Source of the DNA: Fidelibacterota bacterium
Lineage (GTDB): Bacteria; Fidelibacterota; UBA8477; JABMPR01
Reading direction: 5' to 3'
DNA: 10,148 nucleotides
NCBI GenBank assembly: GCA_030596225.1
Contig: JAUVKO010000057.1
Span: 1-10,148 of the forward strand
The notes beneath the pieces were generated by a model. That model was not told the DNA's origin, searched no databases, and worked only from the letters and a program-made list of their open reading frames with translations. Positions 1 through 7,117 of this stretch are shown in pieces. Each line of letters begins with the position of its first letter. Positions within the stretch are counted from its first letter, which is position 1. Made by a program: the position numbers and the translations under genes.

Positions 1-207
1 AACCCGACAAAATATTATAAAGGGCGGACAACTAACATTGTTAATCGTCTTGCAAAACATAATCAGGGAGAAGTTATTTCCACTTCAAAATACCGACCCT
101 GGAATCTCGTTACCGTGATATCTTTTGACACAGAAGAAAAAGCCATCCAGTTTGAAAAATATCTCAAATCACATTCTGGCAGAGCTTTTTCTTCTAAACA
201 TTTCTGA
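1..207 (+). CDS. GIY-YIG domain nuclease, C-terminal part (5' end outside window)
   Basis: This reading frame is open from the first base and ends in TGA, giving 68 residues. It matches the small single-domain GIY-YIG proteins (YhbQ/UPF0213-like, usually about 80-100 aa). Visible are the second half of the signature (Tyr-Tyr-Lys-Gly, residues 5-8, with Lys where Ile is usual), the catalytic-type Arg16 in NRLAKHN, the Ser-Thr-rich strand with Arg-Pro-Trp (32-34), the metal-binding-type Glu52 in FEKYLKS, and the SGRAF ending. The first GIY strand lies outside the window. Such proteins are predicted to cut DNA; the cellular role of most is unknown. The gene is convergent with the cold-shock gene. 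Its last 126 bases and about 40 bases after the stop recur at 920-1086. The family is secure; the function is not. Confidence 0.88.
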   Translation, partial: NPTKYYKGRTTNIVNRLAKHNQGEVISTSKYRPWNLVTVISFDTEEKAIQFEKYLKSHSGRAFSSKHF

Positions 208-249
208 TTCGTTCGAATGCAAATGAGAACGAAGACCACCCCGGCATAG
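82..249 (+). repeat. Direct repeat copy A: 3' half of GIY-YIG gene plus non-coding tail
   Basis: This 168-bp segment is matched by 920-1086 in the same orientation. By eye there are about 8 differences: three in the coding part (GCC to ACT in one codon, TTT to TTC in another) and the rest, including a one-base gap, in the tail after the stop. Similarity ends just after the sequence GACCACCCCGGCATAG. The tail can fold: TTCGTTC at 208-214 pairs with GAACGAA at 227-233. Confidence 0.9.
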
Positions 250-388
250 CCTTTAGGCGACGACGGGCAATTCAAACGTTGTTAACCTGAATACGTTCTA
301 ACTACGCCCGCGCTCCACGTGGGATAATCAATATCCCCAAAACTGGAAGAACAATATTTCTGATATGACGATTTATCGGAGGCAGATT
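208..388. other. Intergenic region between GIY-YIG gene and csp terminator
   Basis: No gene is visible here. The first 42 bases (208-249) are the conserved repeat tail with its hairpin. A weak second fold pairs CCCG (240-243) with CGGG (264-267). After that the sequence is unremarkable apart from a short palindrome, CCACGTGG, at 315-322. Both neighbouring genes point into this stretch, so it is a convergent 3' region. Confidence 0.6.
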
Positions 389-425
389 AAAAAAAAGCGC
401 TGGTACCCTTGCGAGTCCAGCGCTT
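389..425 (-). terminator. Rho-independent terminator of the cold-shock gene
   Basis: Read on the minus strand, AAGCGCTGG (425-417) pairs perfectly with CCAGCGCTT (403-395) across a 13-base loop. The transcript then continues into a run of T (396-389). It starts about 20 bases after the csp stop codon. There is no matching T run on the plus strand, so it serves the minus-strand gene and not the convergent GIY-YIG gene. Confidence 0.93.
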
Positions 426-444
426 GATCAATTCTTATAAAGAA

Positions 445-657
445 TTATACAGCAGTGACGTTCTCTGCTTGAGGACCTTTTTCGCCCTGTGTAACATTCA
501 AAGTAACATTTTGTCCCTCTTTAAGTGACGCATGTCCTTCGCCGTTGATTGCCCGATAGTGAACAAACACATCTGGACCATCTTCCTGCTGAATAAATCC
601 GTAGCCTTTAGCGTCGTTAAACCACTTGACTACTCCGTTGACTAATTGATCAGCCAT
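445..657 (-). CDS. Cold-shock domain protein (CspA family)
   Basis: This is a 70-residue single cold-shock domain, the standard length for CspA-type proteins. It is a small cytoplasmic beta-barrel that binds single-stranded RNA or DNA and loosens mRNA structure, in cold shock or constitutively. RNP1 is seen as KGYGFI (residues 17-22) and RNP2 as VFVH (30-33). The early GVVKWFN motif (8-14) and the late GEKGPQAENV (58-67) are typical; Arg35 stands where Ser is more common. The ATG at 657 is chosen because AAGAGG lies 5 bases upstream and the protein then has the family's N-terminus. An in-frame ATG at 720 would add 21 residues without family support. The gene is monocistronic, with its own terminator, and lies between the two GIY-YIG repeat copies. 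Which csp paralogue it is cannot be told. Confidence 0.95.
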   Translation of the reverse strand: MADQLVNGVVKWFNDAKGYGFIQQEDGPDVFVHYRAINGEGHASLKEGQNVTLNVTQGEKGPQAENVTAV

Positions 658-662
658 TTGTA

Positions 663-668
663 CCTCTT
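663..668 (-). promoter_or_regulatory. Ribosome binding site that decides the csp start
   Basis: AAGAGG on the minus strand lies 5 bases before the ATG at 657-655. It supports the 70-aa product over the longer in-frame reading from 720. Confidence 0.75.
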
Positions 669-764
669 TTCTTAAACTACCACTCAATGGTGGCTTTTTA
701 CATGCTAGGCATTTCAACATACATTTGTAGAAAGCACTTCCGTCCTATAAATTGGACTTTCCTA

Positions 765-919
765 ACAATTGGCTACAATATGGACAATGAAAGTCTTAAA
801 CAAACAAACATTTACAACTATTTTTCATAACCTTTGTCGAATAAAATGGAACAATTTAGCTCTATGGGGCAATCTTGTAGTCCAGATATTTTACCATAGC
901 TAGCTATTGTACCAATTGT
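765..919. repeat. Inverted-repeat-bounded 155-bp segment
   Basis: The left arm ACAATTGGCTACAATA (765-780) and the right arm TATTGTACCAATTGT (905-919) are reverse complements over 15 bases, with one extra C at 773. The right arm ends exactly at the base before the GIY-YIG remnant begins. No clear target-site duplication flanks the pair. It could be a small non-autonomous mobile element or a dyad around the csp promoter; the sequence does not decide. Confidence 0.55.
811..840 (-). promoter_or_regulatory. Possible csp promoter
   Basis: On the minus strand TCGACA (840-835) and TGTAAA (816-811), separated by 18 bases, loosely resemble sigma-70 -35 and -10 boxes. Initiation just downstream would give a leader of roughly 145-150 bases, like the long leaders of cspA-type mRNAs. 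The -10 match is only 4 of 6, and an FCB-group sigma factor could read different boxes, so this is a weak call. Confidence 0.2.
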
Positions 920-1045
920 ACTTCAAAATACCGACCCTGGAATCTCGTTACCGTGATATCTTTTGACACAGAAGAAAAAACTATCCAGTTCGAAAAATAT
1001 CTCAAATCACATTCTGGCAGAGCTTTTTCTTCTAAACATTTCTGA
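920..1045 (+). pseudogene. GIY-YIG nuclease remnant (5'-truncated)
   Basis: This encodes the last 41 residues of the same GIY-YIG protein as at 1-207, with one substitution (Ala to Thr), ending in the same TGA. The signature strand and the catalytic Arg are missing. The frame stays open upstream only to 881 and offers no ATG, GTG or TTG start before the homology begins, so it is a dead fragment rather than a short gene. Homology begins abruptly at 920, at the edge of an inverted repeat. Confidence 0.85.
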
Positions 1046-1086
1046 TTCGTTCGAACGAAGTGAGAATGAAGACCACCCCGGCATAG
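920..1086 (+). repeat. Direct repeat copy B (GIY-YIG 3' half plus tail)
   Basis: This is the partner of 82-249, same orientation and 838 bp away, about 95% identical by eye. The tail after the stop contains a perfect 14-base palindrome, TTCGTTCGAACGAA, at 1046-1059. As in copy A, TTCGTTC can also pair with the more distal GAATGAA (one G-U pair). The two copies bracket the cold-shock gene. Confidence 0.9.
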
Positions 1087-1106
1087 TCCTGAACTAGACA
1101 AAGGAC

Positions 1107-1129
1107 GCCGCCGGGTTGAAACCCGGGGC
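1107..1129. repeat. REP-like hairpin downstream of nuoN
   Basis: CCGGGT (1111-1116) pairs with ACCCGG (1121-1126) around a TGAA loop. Three further pairs (GCC 1107-1109 with GGC 1127-1129) extend the stem after a bulged G. No T run follows on either strand, so it is not a classical intrinsic terminator. GC-rich palindromes of this kind between genes are typical of REP-type repeats, which are often mobilised by Y1 (RAYT) transposases; membership of a repeat family is inferred. It lies 30 bases after the nuoN stop and could protect the 3' end of the nuo mRNA. Confidence 0.6.
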
Positions 1130-1158
1130 TATTGAAATCATATTAATAATGTATTTTT

Positions 1159-2655
1159 TTATTTAATAAAGAAATGCACTGCATCCTGTGCATAGGCTGA
1201 TAGCGGATCCCCTACTATCCAGGCTAACAGAAGAGGTGCAGCGAGGATCACCAGGAGGATAGTAATATTAAGTGGAGCATTATGCACTTGCTCAACTAAT
1301 TCTATCTTCCCAAAATACATGGCCTTCACAACCCGCATATAGTAATACAGTGAGATCACTCCATTGATTAAGCCGATCAGAGCTAAATAAAAGTACATAT
1401 CACCATATTCAATTAAAGCTCTAAAGATATAGAACTTGGCCACAAATCCACCCGTTGGCGGTAAACCGGTCAGGGAGAACATAAAAATAGCCATGATCAC
1501 TCCCAATACAGGAGCTTTGTAACCCAGCGATTTGTAATCTTCGATGTCTTCAGTATCAAAGGCATTCTTAATATGAATAGCCACAAAGAAAGCACCCAGA
1601 TTCATGAACATATATACTGCTGCATAATATAAAATGGCAGCAACTCCGGTTTGATCAGCAACTACAACACCCAACAGCATATAGCCTGCATGAGCAATAC
1701 TTGAATAGGCCAGCATACGTTTGATATTTGACTGTTGAAGAGCAATCACATTCCCCACTGTCATTGACAAAACAGACAGAAGACCGATGATAGCCTGCCA
1801 ATTCATGTTTTCAAGCGCAGACCAGGCTTCCATATTGGGGTTCCCCGTACTGGAGAAAGTCACATTAAAGAATCGAATAATAATTGCAAATCCGGCAGCT
1901 TTGGGAGCCACAGATAGGAAAGCAGTAATCGGTGTCGGGGCACCTTCATAAACATCCGGAGTCCAGAAGTGAAAGGGAACTGCAGCGATCTTATAACCAA
2001 AACCGACCAGGACCATAATCAAAATTAACAATAGCAATGCTGGTGATGTTGAACCTGCAGCCAGGGCTGCTTGAATCTCAAAGATATCTGCACTCCCGGT
2101 CAAACCATAGAGCAGTGAAAAGCCGTACAACAATATTCCTGAACTAAAGGCACCAAAGACCACATACTTCACTGATGCTTCATTAGAACGTATCTGTTCT
2201 TTAAGATATCCAGACAAGAGATAACTCATAATACTGACCATCTCCAGAGAAATATAGATACTGAGCAAATGGGTGGCAGAAACCAGAAAATACATTCCCA
2301 AAACCAGAACCAGGATCAGGACATAGTATTCCCCTACACGACGATCTTTCAGCTCGTTTGTGTTGAAAGATATCCACATCACCAGCATGGCTCCAATAGT
2401 CACCAGCACCTTGAGGAATTTTCCGAATCCATCAACAGCCAACATATTAGTAAATATTCCGGTGGGCACTGAGACATCCTGACCGATCAAGGCAATACCA
2501 ACCAGCGCTAAGCCTCCCAGTGCCAGATAACCAGCACGGATCGATGTCTCTGCTTTCTGGAAGAGGTCAAAGACAATAACCGCAAGCAGGATACCTGTGA
2601 GGATCAACTCGGGAATAAAATAGGATAGATCCGTCATGATTTGATTGAGGTTCAT
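1159..2655 (-). CDS. nuoN: NADH-quinone oxidoreductase subunit N
   Basis: NuoN is one of the three antiporter-like, proton-translocating subunits of the complex I membrane arm. The 498-residue product is the usual length and is almost wholly hydrophobic, with about 14 predicted membrane helices. The family's charged channel residues are seen in context: Glu138 in SLEMVS on helix 5, Lys163 in SVKYVVFG, Lys222 in the GYKIAAVPFHFWTPDVYEG loop of the broken helix 7, and Lys252 in APKAAGF. The later GLPPTGGF with a following Lys is also conserved. The start at 2655 has AGGA 7 bases upstream, and nuoM ends 17 bp before. It is the last gene of the operon. No intrinsic terminator follows; only the REP-like hairpin is seen. 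Confidence 0.97.
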   Translation of the reverse strand: MNLNQIMTDLSYFIPELILTGILLAVIVFDLFQKAETSIRAGYLALGGLALVGIALIGQDVSVPTGIFTNMLAVDGFGKFLKVLVTIGAMLVMWISFNTNELKDRRVGEYYVLILVLVLGMYFLVSATHLLSIYISLEMVSIMSYLLSGYLKEQIRSNEASVKYVVFGAFSSGILLYGFSLLYGLTGSADIFEIQAALAAGSTSPALLLLILIMVLVGFGYKIAAVPFHFWTPDVYEGAPTPITAFLSVAPKAAGFAIIIRFFNVTFSSTGNPNMEAWSALENMNWQAIIGLLSVLSMTVGNVIALQQSNIKRMLAYSSIAHAGYMLLGVVVADQTGVAAILYYAAVYMFMNLGAFFVAIHIKNAFDTEDIEDYKSLGYKAPVLGVIMAIFMFSLTGLPPTGGFVAKFYIFRALIEYGDMYFYLALIGLINGVISLYYYMRVVKAMYFGKIELVEQVHNAPLNITILLVILAAPLLLAWIVGDPLSAYAQDAVHFFIK

Positions 2656-2672
2656 AAGAATATCCTATTTGA

Positions 2673-4181
2673 TTATAGTCCAGCAACCATTCCGGCAGTT
2701 TTAACAGTTTCCACCAGATGATTAAGCGTGCTGCTCATCAGATTCAACATGGGTGTTGGATAAACGCCCAGGAAGAAGGTTATGATAGCTAGTGGTACCA
2801 GGGCAAAGAGTTCACGATTGTTGATCTCTTCCAGTTTTTCATATTTACTGTTCAACTCACCCATGAAAATGCGTTGATAAGCCCAGAGAAAATAGGCAGC
2901 ATTAAGCACAATACCCAAAGTCGCAAAAATCGTGATCCAGGTAAAGACCGGGAAAGCACCGATAAAACAAAGTGCTTCTGAAATAAATCCTGAAAGACCA
3001 GGTAGACCGAGACCGGCAAAGAATGCCAGGGCGGTTACACCGGCATAAATGGGAACCACTTTAGCAATTCCGCCAAAACCGTCGATATCACGATGATGGG
3101 CTCGATCATAGACCACACCCACCAACATAAAGAGCATGGCTGAGATTGTTCCGTGGTTAAACATTTGAAAGACAGCACCATTCATTCCCGCCGGGGTAAG
3201 TGCGGCCATACCCAGCAAGACAAATCCCATGTGCGAAACGGAAGAATAGGCCACCATTTTCTTTAAATCACGTTGAGCCATGGCAGCCATAGCCCCATAG
3301 ATAATATTGATCAAACCCAGAATAGCCAGGGGCAATGCAAACCAGAGTGTGGCATCCTTGAGAACAGGAAAACTGATTCTGAGAAATCCATAAGTCCCCA
3401 TTTTCAGTAACACACCGGCAAGGATCACGGAGATGGCAGTAGGTGCTTCAACGTGAGCTAATGGTAACCATGTATGGAAAGGAAAAATCGGCACTTTAAT
3501 AGCAAAACCTACAAAAAGCAGCATAAAGATCACTTTACCCGCATTCATCCCCAGGAGTACATTCTTTCCGAATTCGGAGGATTGCTCTGCCAAGATCAGC
3601 ATGTTAAAAGTGTGTGGTTCAGAGATAAAATACAGGGCCAGCATTCCCAAGAGTAAGAGTACCGAACCAAATAAAGTATAAAGGAAAAATTTAATGGCTG
3701 CATATTCACGTTGTGGTCCACCCCAGATACCAATGAGGAAATACATCGGTAGCAGCATGACCTCCCAGAAAATATAAAACAAGAAAAAGTCCAGGGATAC
3801 AAAGACTCCCATCATTCCGGCATCCAGGAGTAAGAATAGCGCAAAATAACCTTTATGGGCTTTCTCAATATTCCATGATGAGAACACAGCCAGGAAACTC
3901 AGGAGTGATGTTAAGAGAATCATAGGGGCACTAAGTCCATCAATACCCATAAAATACTCGATGTTGAAATCCGGGATCCAGGCATAATGTTCAACCAACT
4001 GCATTTCAGCACTGGAAAAATCAAAGATCTTCAGTACCCAGATCGCCAGAATAAGCTGGAGACCGGTTATAGCAGCTGCACCCCAGCGGATGAAATCCAA
4101 CTTTTCTTTTGGGATAAAGATAATGACCAATGCACCGAATATGGGCAGAAAGGTTACTATGCTAAGTAAGTGATTTTCCAT
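2673..4181 (-). CDS. nuoM: NADH-quinone oxidoreductase subunit M
   Basis: NuoM is the middle antiporter-like subunit of the membrane arm. At 502 residues with about 14 membrane helices it is of normal size. Key residues lie where the family has them: Glu140 in FWEVMLLPMYFLIG, Lys229 in FAIKVPIFPFHTWLP, Lys260 in LLKMGTYGF, and Glu402 in SGFISEAL on the late broken helix. The AHVEAPTAISVILAG stretch (242-256) is diagnostic. The start at 4181 gives the typical M-type N-terminus. Its best Shine-Dalgarno, GGAGGAG (4200-4194), is rather far at 12 bases, but no nearer in-frame start exists. The gap to nuoL is 23 bp. Confidence 0.97.
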   Translation of the reverse strand: MENHLLSIVTFLPIFGALVIIFIPKEKLDFIRWGAAAITGLQLILAIWVLKIFDFSSAEMQLVEHYAWIPDFNIEYFMGIDGLSAPMILLTSLLSFLAVFSSWNIEKAHKGYFALFLLLDAGMMGVFVSLDFFLFYIFWEVMLLPMYFLIGIWGGPQREYAAIKFFLYTLFGSVLLLLGMLALYFISEPHTFNMLILAEQSSEFGKNVLLGMNAGKVIFMLLFVGFAIKVPIFPFHTWLPLAHVEAPTAISVILAGVLLKMGTYGFLRISFPVLKDATLWFALPLAILGLINIIYGAMAAMAQRDLKKMVAYSSVSHMGFVLLGMAALTPAGMNGAVFQMFNHGTISAMLFMLVGVVYDRAHHRDIDGFGGIAKVVPIYAGVTALAFFAGLGLPGLSGFISEALCFIGAFPVFTWITIFATLGIVLNAAYFLWAYQRIFMGELNSKYEKLEEINNRELFALVPLAIITFFLGVYPTPMLNLMSSTLNHLVETVKTAGMVAGL

Positions 4182-4204
4182 AGCGTTACTCGACTCCTCC
4201 AGTC

Positions 4205-6307
4205 CTAGAATACATTGACGACAAACAGCAGAGCTGCGCCGATCAATACAAAAATGAGATAATTTTGAATTTTACCGGTCTGAACAAACTTCAAGGTCCA
4301 TCCCAACCATTGAAAGATGATGCCTAAAAAATTCACCGCACCATCAACGATAAGGTCATCTGCTAAGCCAACACCTCTAGATGCTCGTTTGGTATTGCGT
4401 CCCCATCCATTAATGAAGTAATGATCGTAGAAATCCATATCAAATCGGCCCACAGCTTCACACCCTCTTAAAAAGGGTCTAATAATCCCGTTGACATAGA
4501 ATTCGTCCATATACCACTTGTTGAACGAACCTCTGTAAAGCGCACCCAATTTGATAGCGAGGTTTTCGGCAGATATTTTTTTCAGCAAATAAACCAGCAC
4601 AGAGAGCAAAATACCCAAACCCGCAACTATCAAAGAAATTGCCATGGCTGGAACATGTGCTTTGTGCAGCCCGTGTTCGAAATGTTCGAGGTCAAATGCA
4701 GGCCCTGTGGTAACAACACTCTCAGGTGCTTGCACCATATGCGTAAACCAACCCTGGTCTGAAATAGGATTCACCGAGGGCAGTGTAAACATAAAGAACA
4801 TAGAAAGAATCGCCAAAATGATGAGCGGTATTGTCATTGCCTTGGGTGATTCCTTAATATATTTAAAGATCTCTGGCTTTTGGGCCTCACCATAGAAAGT
4901 CATGAAAATCAGACGAAACATGTAAAATGCTGTGATAGCAGCAGCTCCAAATCCAAATACAGGTAGGATCCAGGCCAGGTGAAGGTGAGCTAACCACCCA
5001 TCATGTACATTGGCCGCATAAGCCCAGGTACCTGCGAGAATAGCATCTTTACTCAGGAAGCCTGAAAAAAGCGGTATCCCGGAAATCGCGGCGGTAGTCA
5101 CCATAAATACGCCAAAAGTGATGGGCATTTTGGATCTCAGTCCACCCATGTTGCGCATATCCTGAGGATCTGTCTCATGATCATCCAAATGATGTAGACT
5201 ATGGTGCATGGCGTGAATCACTGAACCGGAAGCTAAAAATAAGGCTCCCTTAAACATGGCATGGGTGACCAGATGGAAAAACCCAGCCACATAGGCGCCG
5301 GTTCCCAAGGCCATGATCATATAGCCCAGCTGACTGACCGTTGAATAGGCTAATACTTTTTTAATATCATTCTGAGTGATGGCGATGGTAGCAGCATACA
5401 TGGCCGTAAAGCCACCAATGAATGCAATGGTAGCCATAGCGTCAGCAGTAAGGAATGGAAAGATTCTAACCGTCAGATAAACACCGGCAGCGACCATGGT
5501 AGCTGCATGGATCAGAGATGATACTGGAGTCGGACCTTCCATAGCATCCGGTAACCAGACATGTAAGGGAAACTGAGCCGATTTTCCTACTGCTCCCATG
5601 AATACCAGCACACCGGCAATGGTCAGCAGCTTATGGGGTTCGATCCCACCAAAGAGCATACCGGCATTGGCCGCCCATACTCCGTCATGAATCCGCTCAG
5701 CGATGACCTGAAAATTGAAAGTACCAAGTACAGTTGCGATAATCAACATTCCTGTGAACATCCCGATATCGCCAATACGATTGGTGATGAAGGCTTTTCT
5801 ACCGGCATCTGCTGCTGAATCCTTTTCCCACCAGTGTCCAATAAGTAAATAAGAAGAGAGTCCAACCAATTCCCAGAAGATATAGATCATGAACAGACTA
5901 TTGGCCAGAACAACTCCATTCATTGAGAATGTGAACAGCCCCAGGAATCCGAAATAGCGTGAGTAGCGCACATCACCGGCCATATAGGCGGTTGAATAAA
6001 GGTGCACCAGAGATGAGATAATGGCCACCACATTAAGCGTGATCACGGTAATATTGTCGATGAAAATTCCGAGATCAATTTTGAATAAACCCAGATCCAA
6101 CCAGCTTTGATGGACCTCAAGACTGAAATTGGGATCATTCCTGGATAGCATTATGCCTAACATTACCAGAGACATGATCAAAGTTCCAAAATGAATGCCA
6201 ACAGAGACCCACTCCCCTTTCTTGTCTTCAAAGCGTCTGCCAAAGAAGATCTGGAATACAAATGAGAGCAGAGGGAGAAACAGAATAAATAGTGCTAGTT
6301 TAATCAT
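4205..6307 (-). CDS. nuoL: NADH-quinone oxidoreductase subunit L
   Basis: NuoL is the distal antiporter-like subunit, with the long lateral helix that runs along the membrane arm. At 700 residues it is slightly longer than the common 610-660. Glu146 in FWELVGLSSYLLIG, Lys242 in GKSAQFPLHVWLPDAMEG, the IHAATMVAAGVY segment (266-277) and the Lys420-Asp421 pair in SGFLSKDAIL match the proton-path residues. A His/Asp-rich loop (364-380) follows HAMF. The C-terminus has the long amphipathic helix and final anchor, including VQTGKIQNY. The start at 6307 has AGGTG 8 bases upstream, 11 bp after nuoK. The extra length is in the loops before the lateral helix and is not alarming. Confidence 0.97.
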   Translation of the reverse strand: MIKLALFILFLPLLSFVFQIFFGRRFEDKKGEWVSVGIHFGTLIMSLVMLGIMLSRNDPNFSLEVHQSWLDLGLFKIDLGIFIDNITVITLNVVAIISSLVHLYSTAYMAGDVRYSRYFGFLGLFTFSMNGVVLANSLFMIYIFWELVGLSSYLLIGHWWEKDSAADAGRKAFITNRIGDIGMFTGMLIIATVLGTFNFQVIAERIHDGVWAANAGMLFGGIEPHKLLTIAGVLVFMGAVGKSAQFPLHVWLPDAMEGPTPVSSLIHAATMVAAGVYLTVRIFPFLTADAMATIAFIGGFTAMYAATIAITQNDIKKVLAYSTVSQLGYMIMALGTGAYVAGFFHLVTHAMFKGALFLASGSVIHAMHHSLHHLDDHETDPQDMRNMGGLRSKMPITFGVFMVTTAAISGIPLFSGFLSKDAILAGTWAYAANVHDGWLAHLHLAWILPVFGFGAAAITAFYMFRLIFMTFYGEAQKPEIFKYIKESPKAMTIPLIILAILSMFFMFTLPSVNPISDQGWFTHMVQAPESVVTTGPAFDLEHFEHGLHKAHVPAMAISLIVAGLGILLSVLVYLLKKISAENLAIKLGALYRGSFNKWYMDEFYVNGIIRPFLRGCEAVGRFDMDFYDHYFINGWGRNTKRASRGVGLADDLIVDGAVNFLGIIFQWLGWTLKFVQTGKIQNYLIFVLIGAALLFVVNVF

Positions 6308-6318
6308 ATCAGCTGCAC

Positions 6319-6624
6319 CTACTGTTTGAGGGCGTTGGCTTCATCAACATTGATGTGCCCACGATCATTATAAAGGTTTAATACAATCGCCAATGCTACA
6401 GCAGCTTCAGCGGCAGCCAACATAATGATGAACACAGAAATAAGATGTCCATCCAGATTGTGAGTGACAAACTTGGAAAAAGCTACAAAATTGATATTAG
6501 CAGCATTCAGAATGAGTTCTACGCCCATGAGGATGGCAACTGCATTCCGTCGCGTTACAACTGTATATAGTCCAAGGCTGAATAGGATGGCACTCAATAC
6601 GAGATATGAACTAAGATGATCCAT
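6319..6624 (-). CDS. nuoK: NADH-quinone oxidoreductase subunit K
   Basis: NuoK is a small three-helix membrane subunit (101 residues, the standard length), related to MrpC, in the chain of charged residues that links the quinone site to the pumps. Both essential glutamates are present: Glu36 in MGVELILNA and Glu73 in AAAEAAVALAI. The charged Arg25-Arg26 loop between helices 1 and 2 is also usual. The ATG at 6624 lies one base after the nuoJ stop. Its Shine-Dalgarno (AAGGAG, 7 bases upstream) is inside the end of nuoJ, indicating translational coupling. Confidence 0.97.
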   Translation of the reverse strand: MDHLSSYLVLSAILFSLGLYTVVTRRNAVAILMGVELILNAANINFVAFSKFVTHNLDGHLISVFIIMLAAAEAAVALAIVLNLYNDRGHINVDEANALKQ

Positions 6625-6625
6625 C

Positions 6626-7117
6626 TTATAGCTCCTTTCTCGCCAATGTTGCTGCTCCGATCAATGCTCCCAGCAGAAGCACAGAAGCAATCTCAAACAG
6701 AATCAGATAATCGGTAAATAGTAATCTGCCAATCCCCTCAACCGTTTCACTAAATGCCATTGGGACAATAGAGCCAACCCAATCATGAGGAAGAACTGTT
6801 GTCAAAATAATGGTCAACACACTCAATACGACAAGTAGACCTAATCCCTTCTGAACAGAACTCTGAGAGATCTGAGCAGTAGTTATCTGATTGGTTAACA
6901 TGATCCCGAACACTAAAAGGACTAAGATGCCACCAACATAGACCACGATCTGAGTGACCGCTAAAAAGTCAGCGTTAAGAAAGATATAGATTCCGGCAAC
7001 ACCTAGAAAGGTGCCCATGAGGGCAAATACCGAATGGATCAGGTTATTTCCGAATGCAACCAGGGCGGCAGATGCAACGATCAGCACCCAAATCATCCAG
7101 AAAATGAAATCAGCCAT
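6626..7117 (-). CDS. nuoJ: NADH-quinone oxidoreductase subunit J
   Basis: NuoJ is a five-helix membrane subunit next to NuoK and NuoH that carries the pi-bulge helix near the quinone site. The product is 163 residues, a usual length. The family hallmark is clear: ADFLAVTQIVVYVGGILVLL, on helix 3, is followed by FGIMLT. A GTG at 7123 would add two residues but leaves only one base to the Shine-Dalgarno. The ATG at 7117 has AAGGAG at an ideal 7 bases, so it is preferred. The start overlaps the end of nuoI by 8 bp. Confidence 0.96.
   Translation of the reverse strand: MADFIFWMIWVLIVASAALVAFGNNLIHSVFALMGTFLGVAGIYIFLNADFLAVTQIVVYVGGILVLLVFGIMLTNQITTAQISQSSVQKGLGLLVVLSVLTIILTTVLPHDWVGSIVPMAFSETVEGIGRLLFTDYLILFEIASVLLLGALIGAATLARKEL

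Larger units (their letters stand above)
721..919. other. AT-rich intergenic region upstream of csp, bounded by an inverted repeat
   Basis: No gene is visible. It should hold the csp promoter and leader, since csp has no other upstream gene nearby. Most of it (765-919) is enclosed by a 15-bp inverted repeat. A smaller imperfect dyad (CTATGG at 862-867 with CCATAG at 894-899) lies near its right end. Nothing here resembles the first 81 bases of the other GIY-YIG copy. Confidence 0.6.

Noticed and set aside
63..275. Minus-strand open frame of 70 residues over the GIY-YIG repeat, with a similar frame at 904-1101
   Set aside because: These are antisense to the GIY-YIG coding sequence and resemble each other only because the DNA is repeated. 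Plus-strand residues match a known family; the minus-strand peptides do not.
395..425. Terminator serving the plus-strand GIY-YIG gene as well
   Set aside because: On the plus strand the hairpin is not followed by a T run, so a bidirectional role is not supported.
658..720. Longer 91-residue version of the cold-shock protein
   Set aside because: The extra N-terminus has no counterpart in the family, and a good Shine-Dalgarno precedes the ATG at 657.
920..1086. CRISPR or tandem-repeat array near the GIY-YIG copies
   Set aside because: There are only two long copies, 838 bp apart, with unrelated sequence between them and no regular short repeat-spacer pattern.
1107..1129. Intrinsic terminator of the nuo operon
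   Set aside because: The stem is good, but there is no T tract on the minus strand after it.
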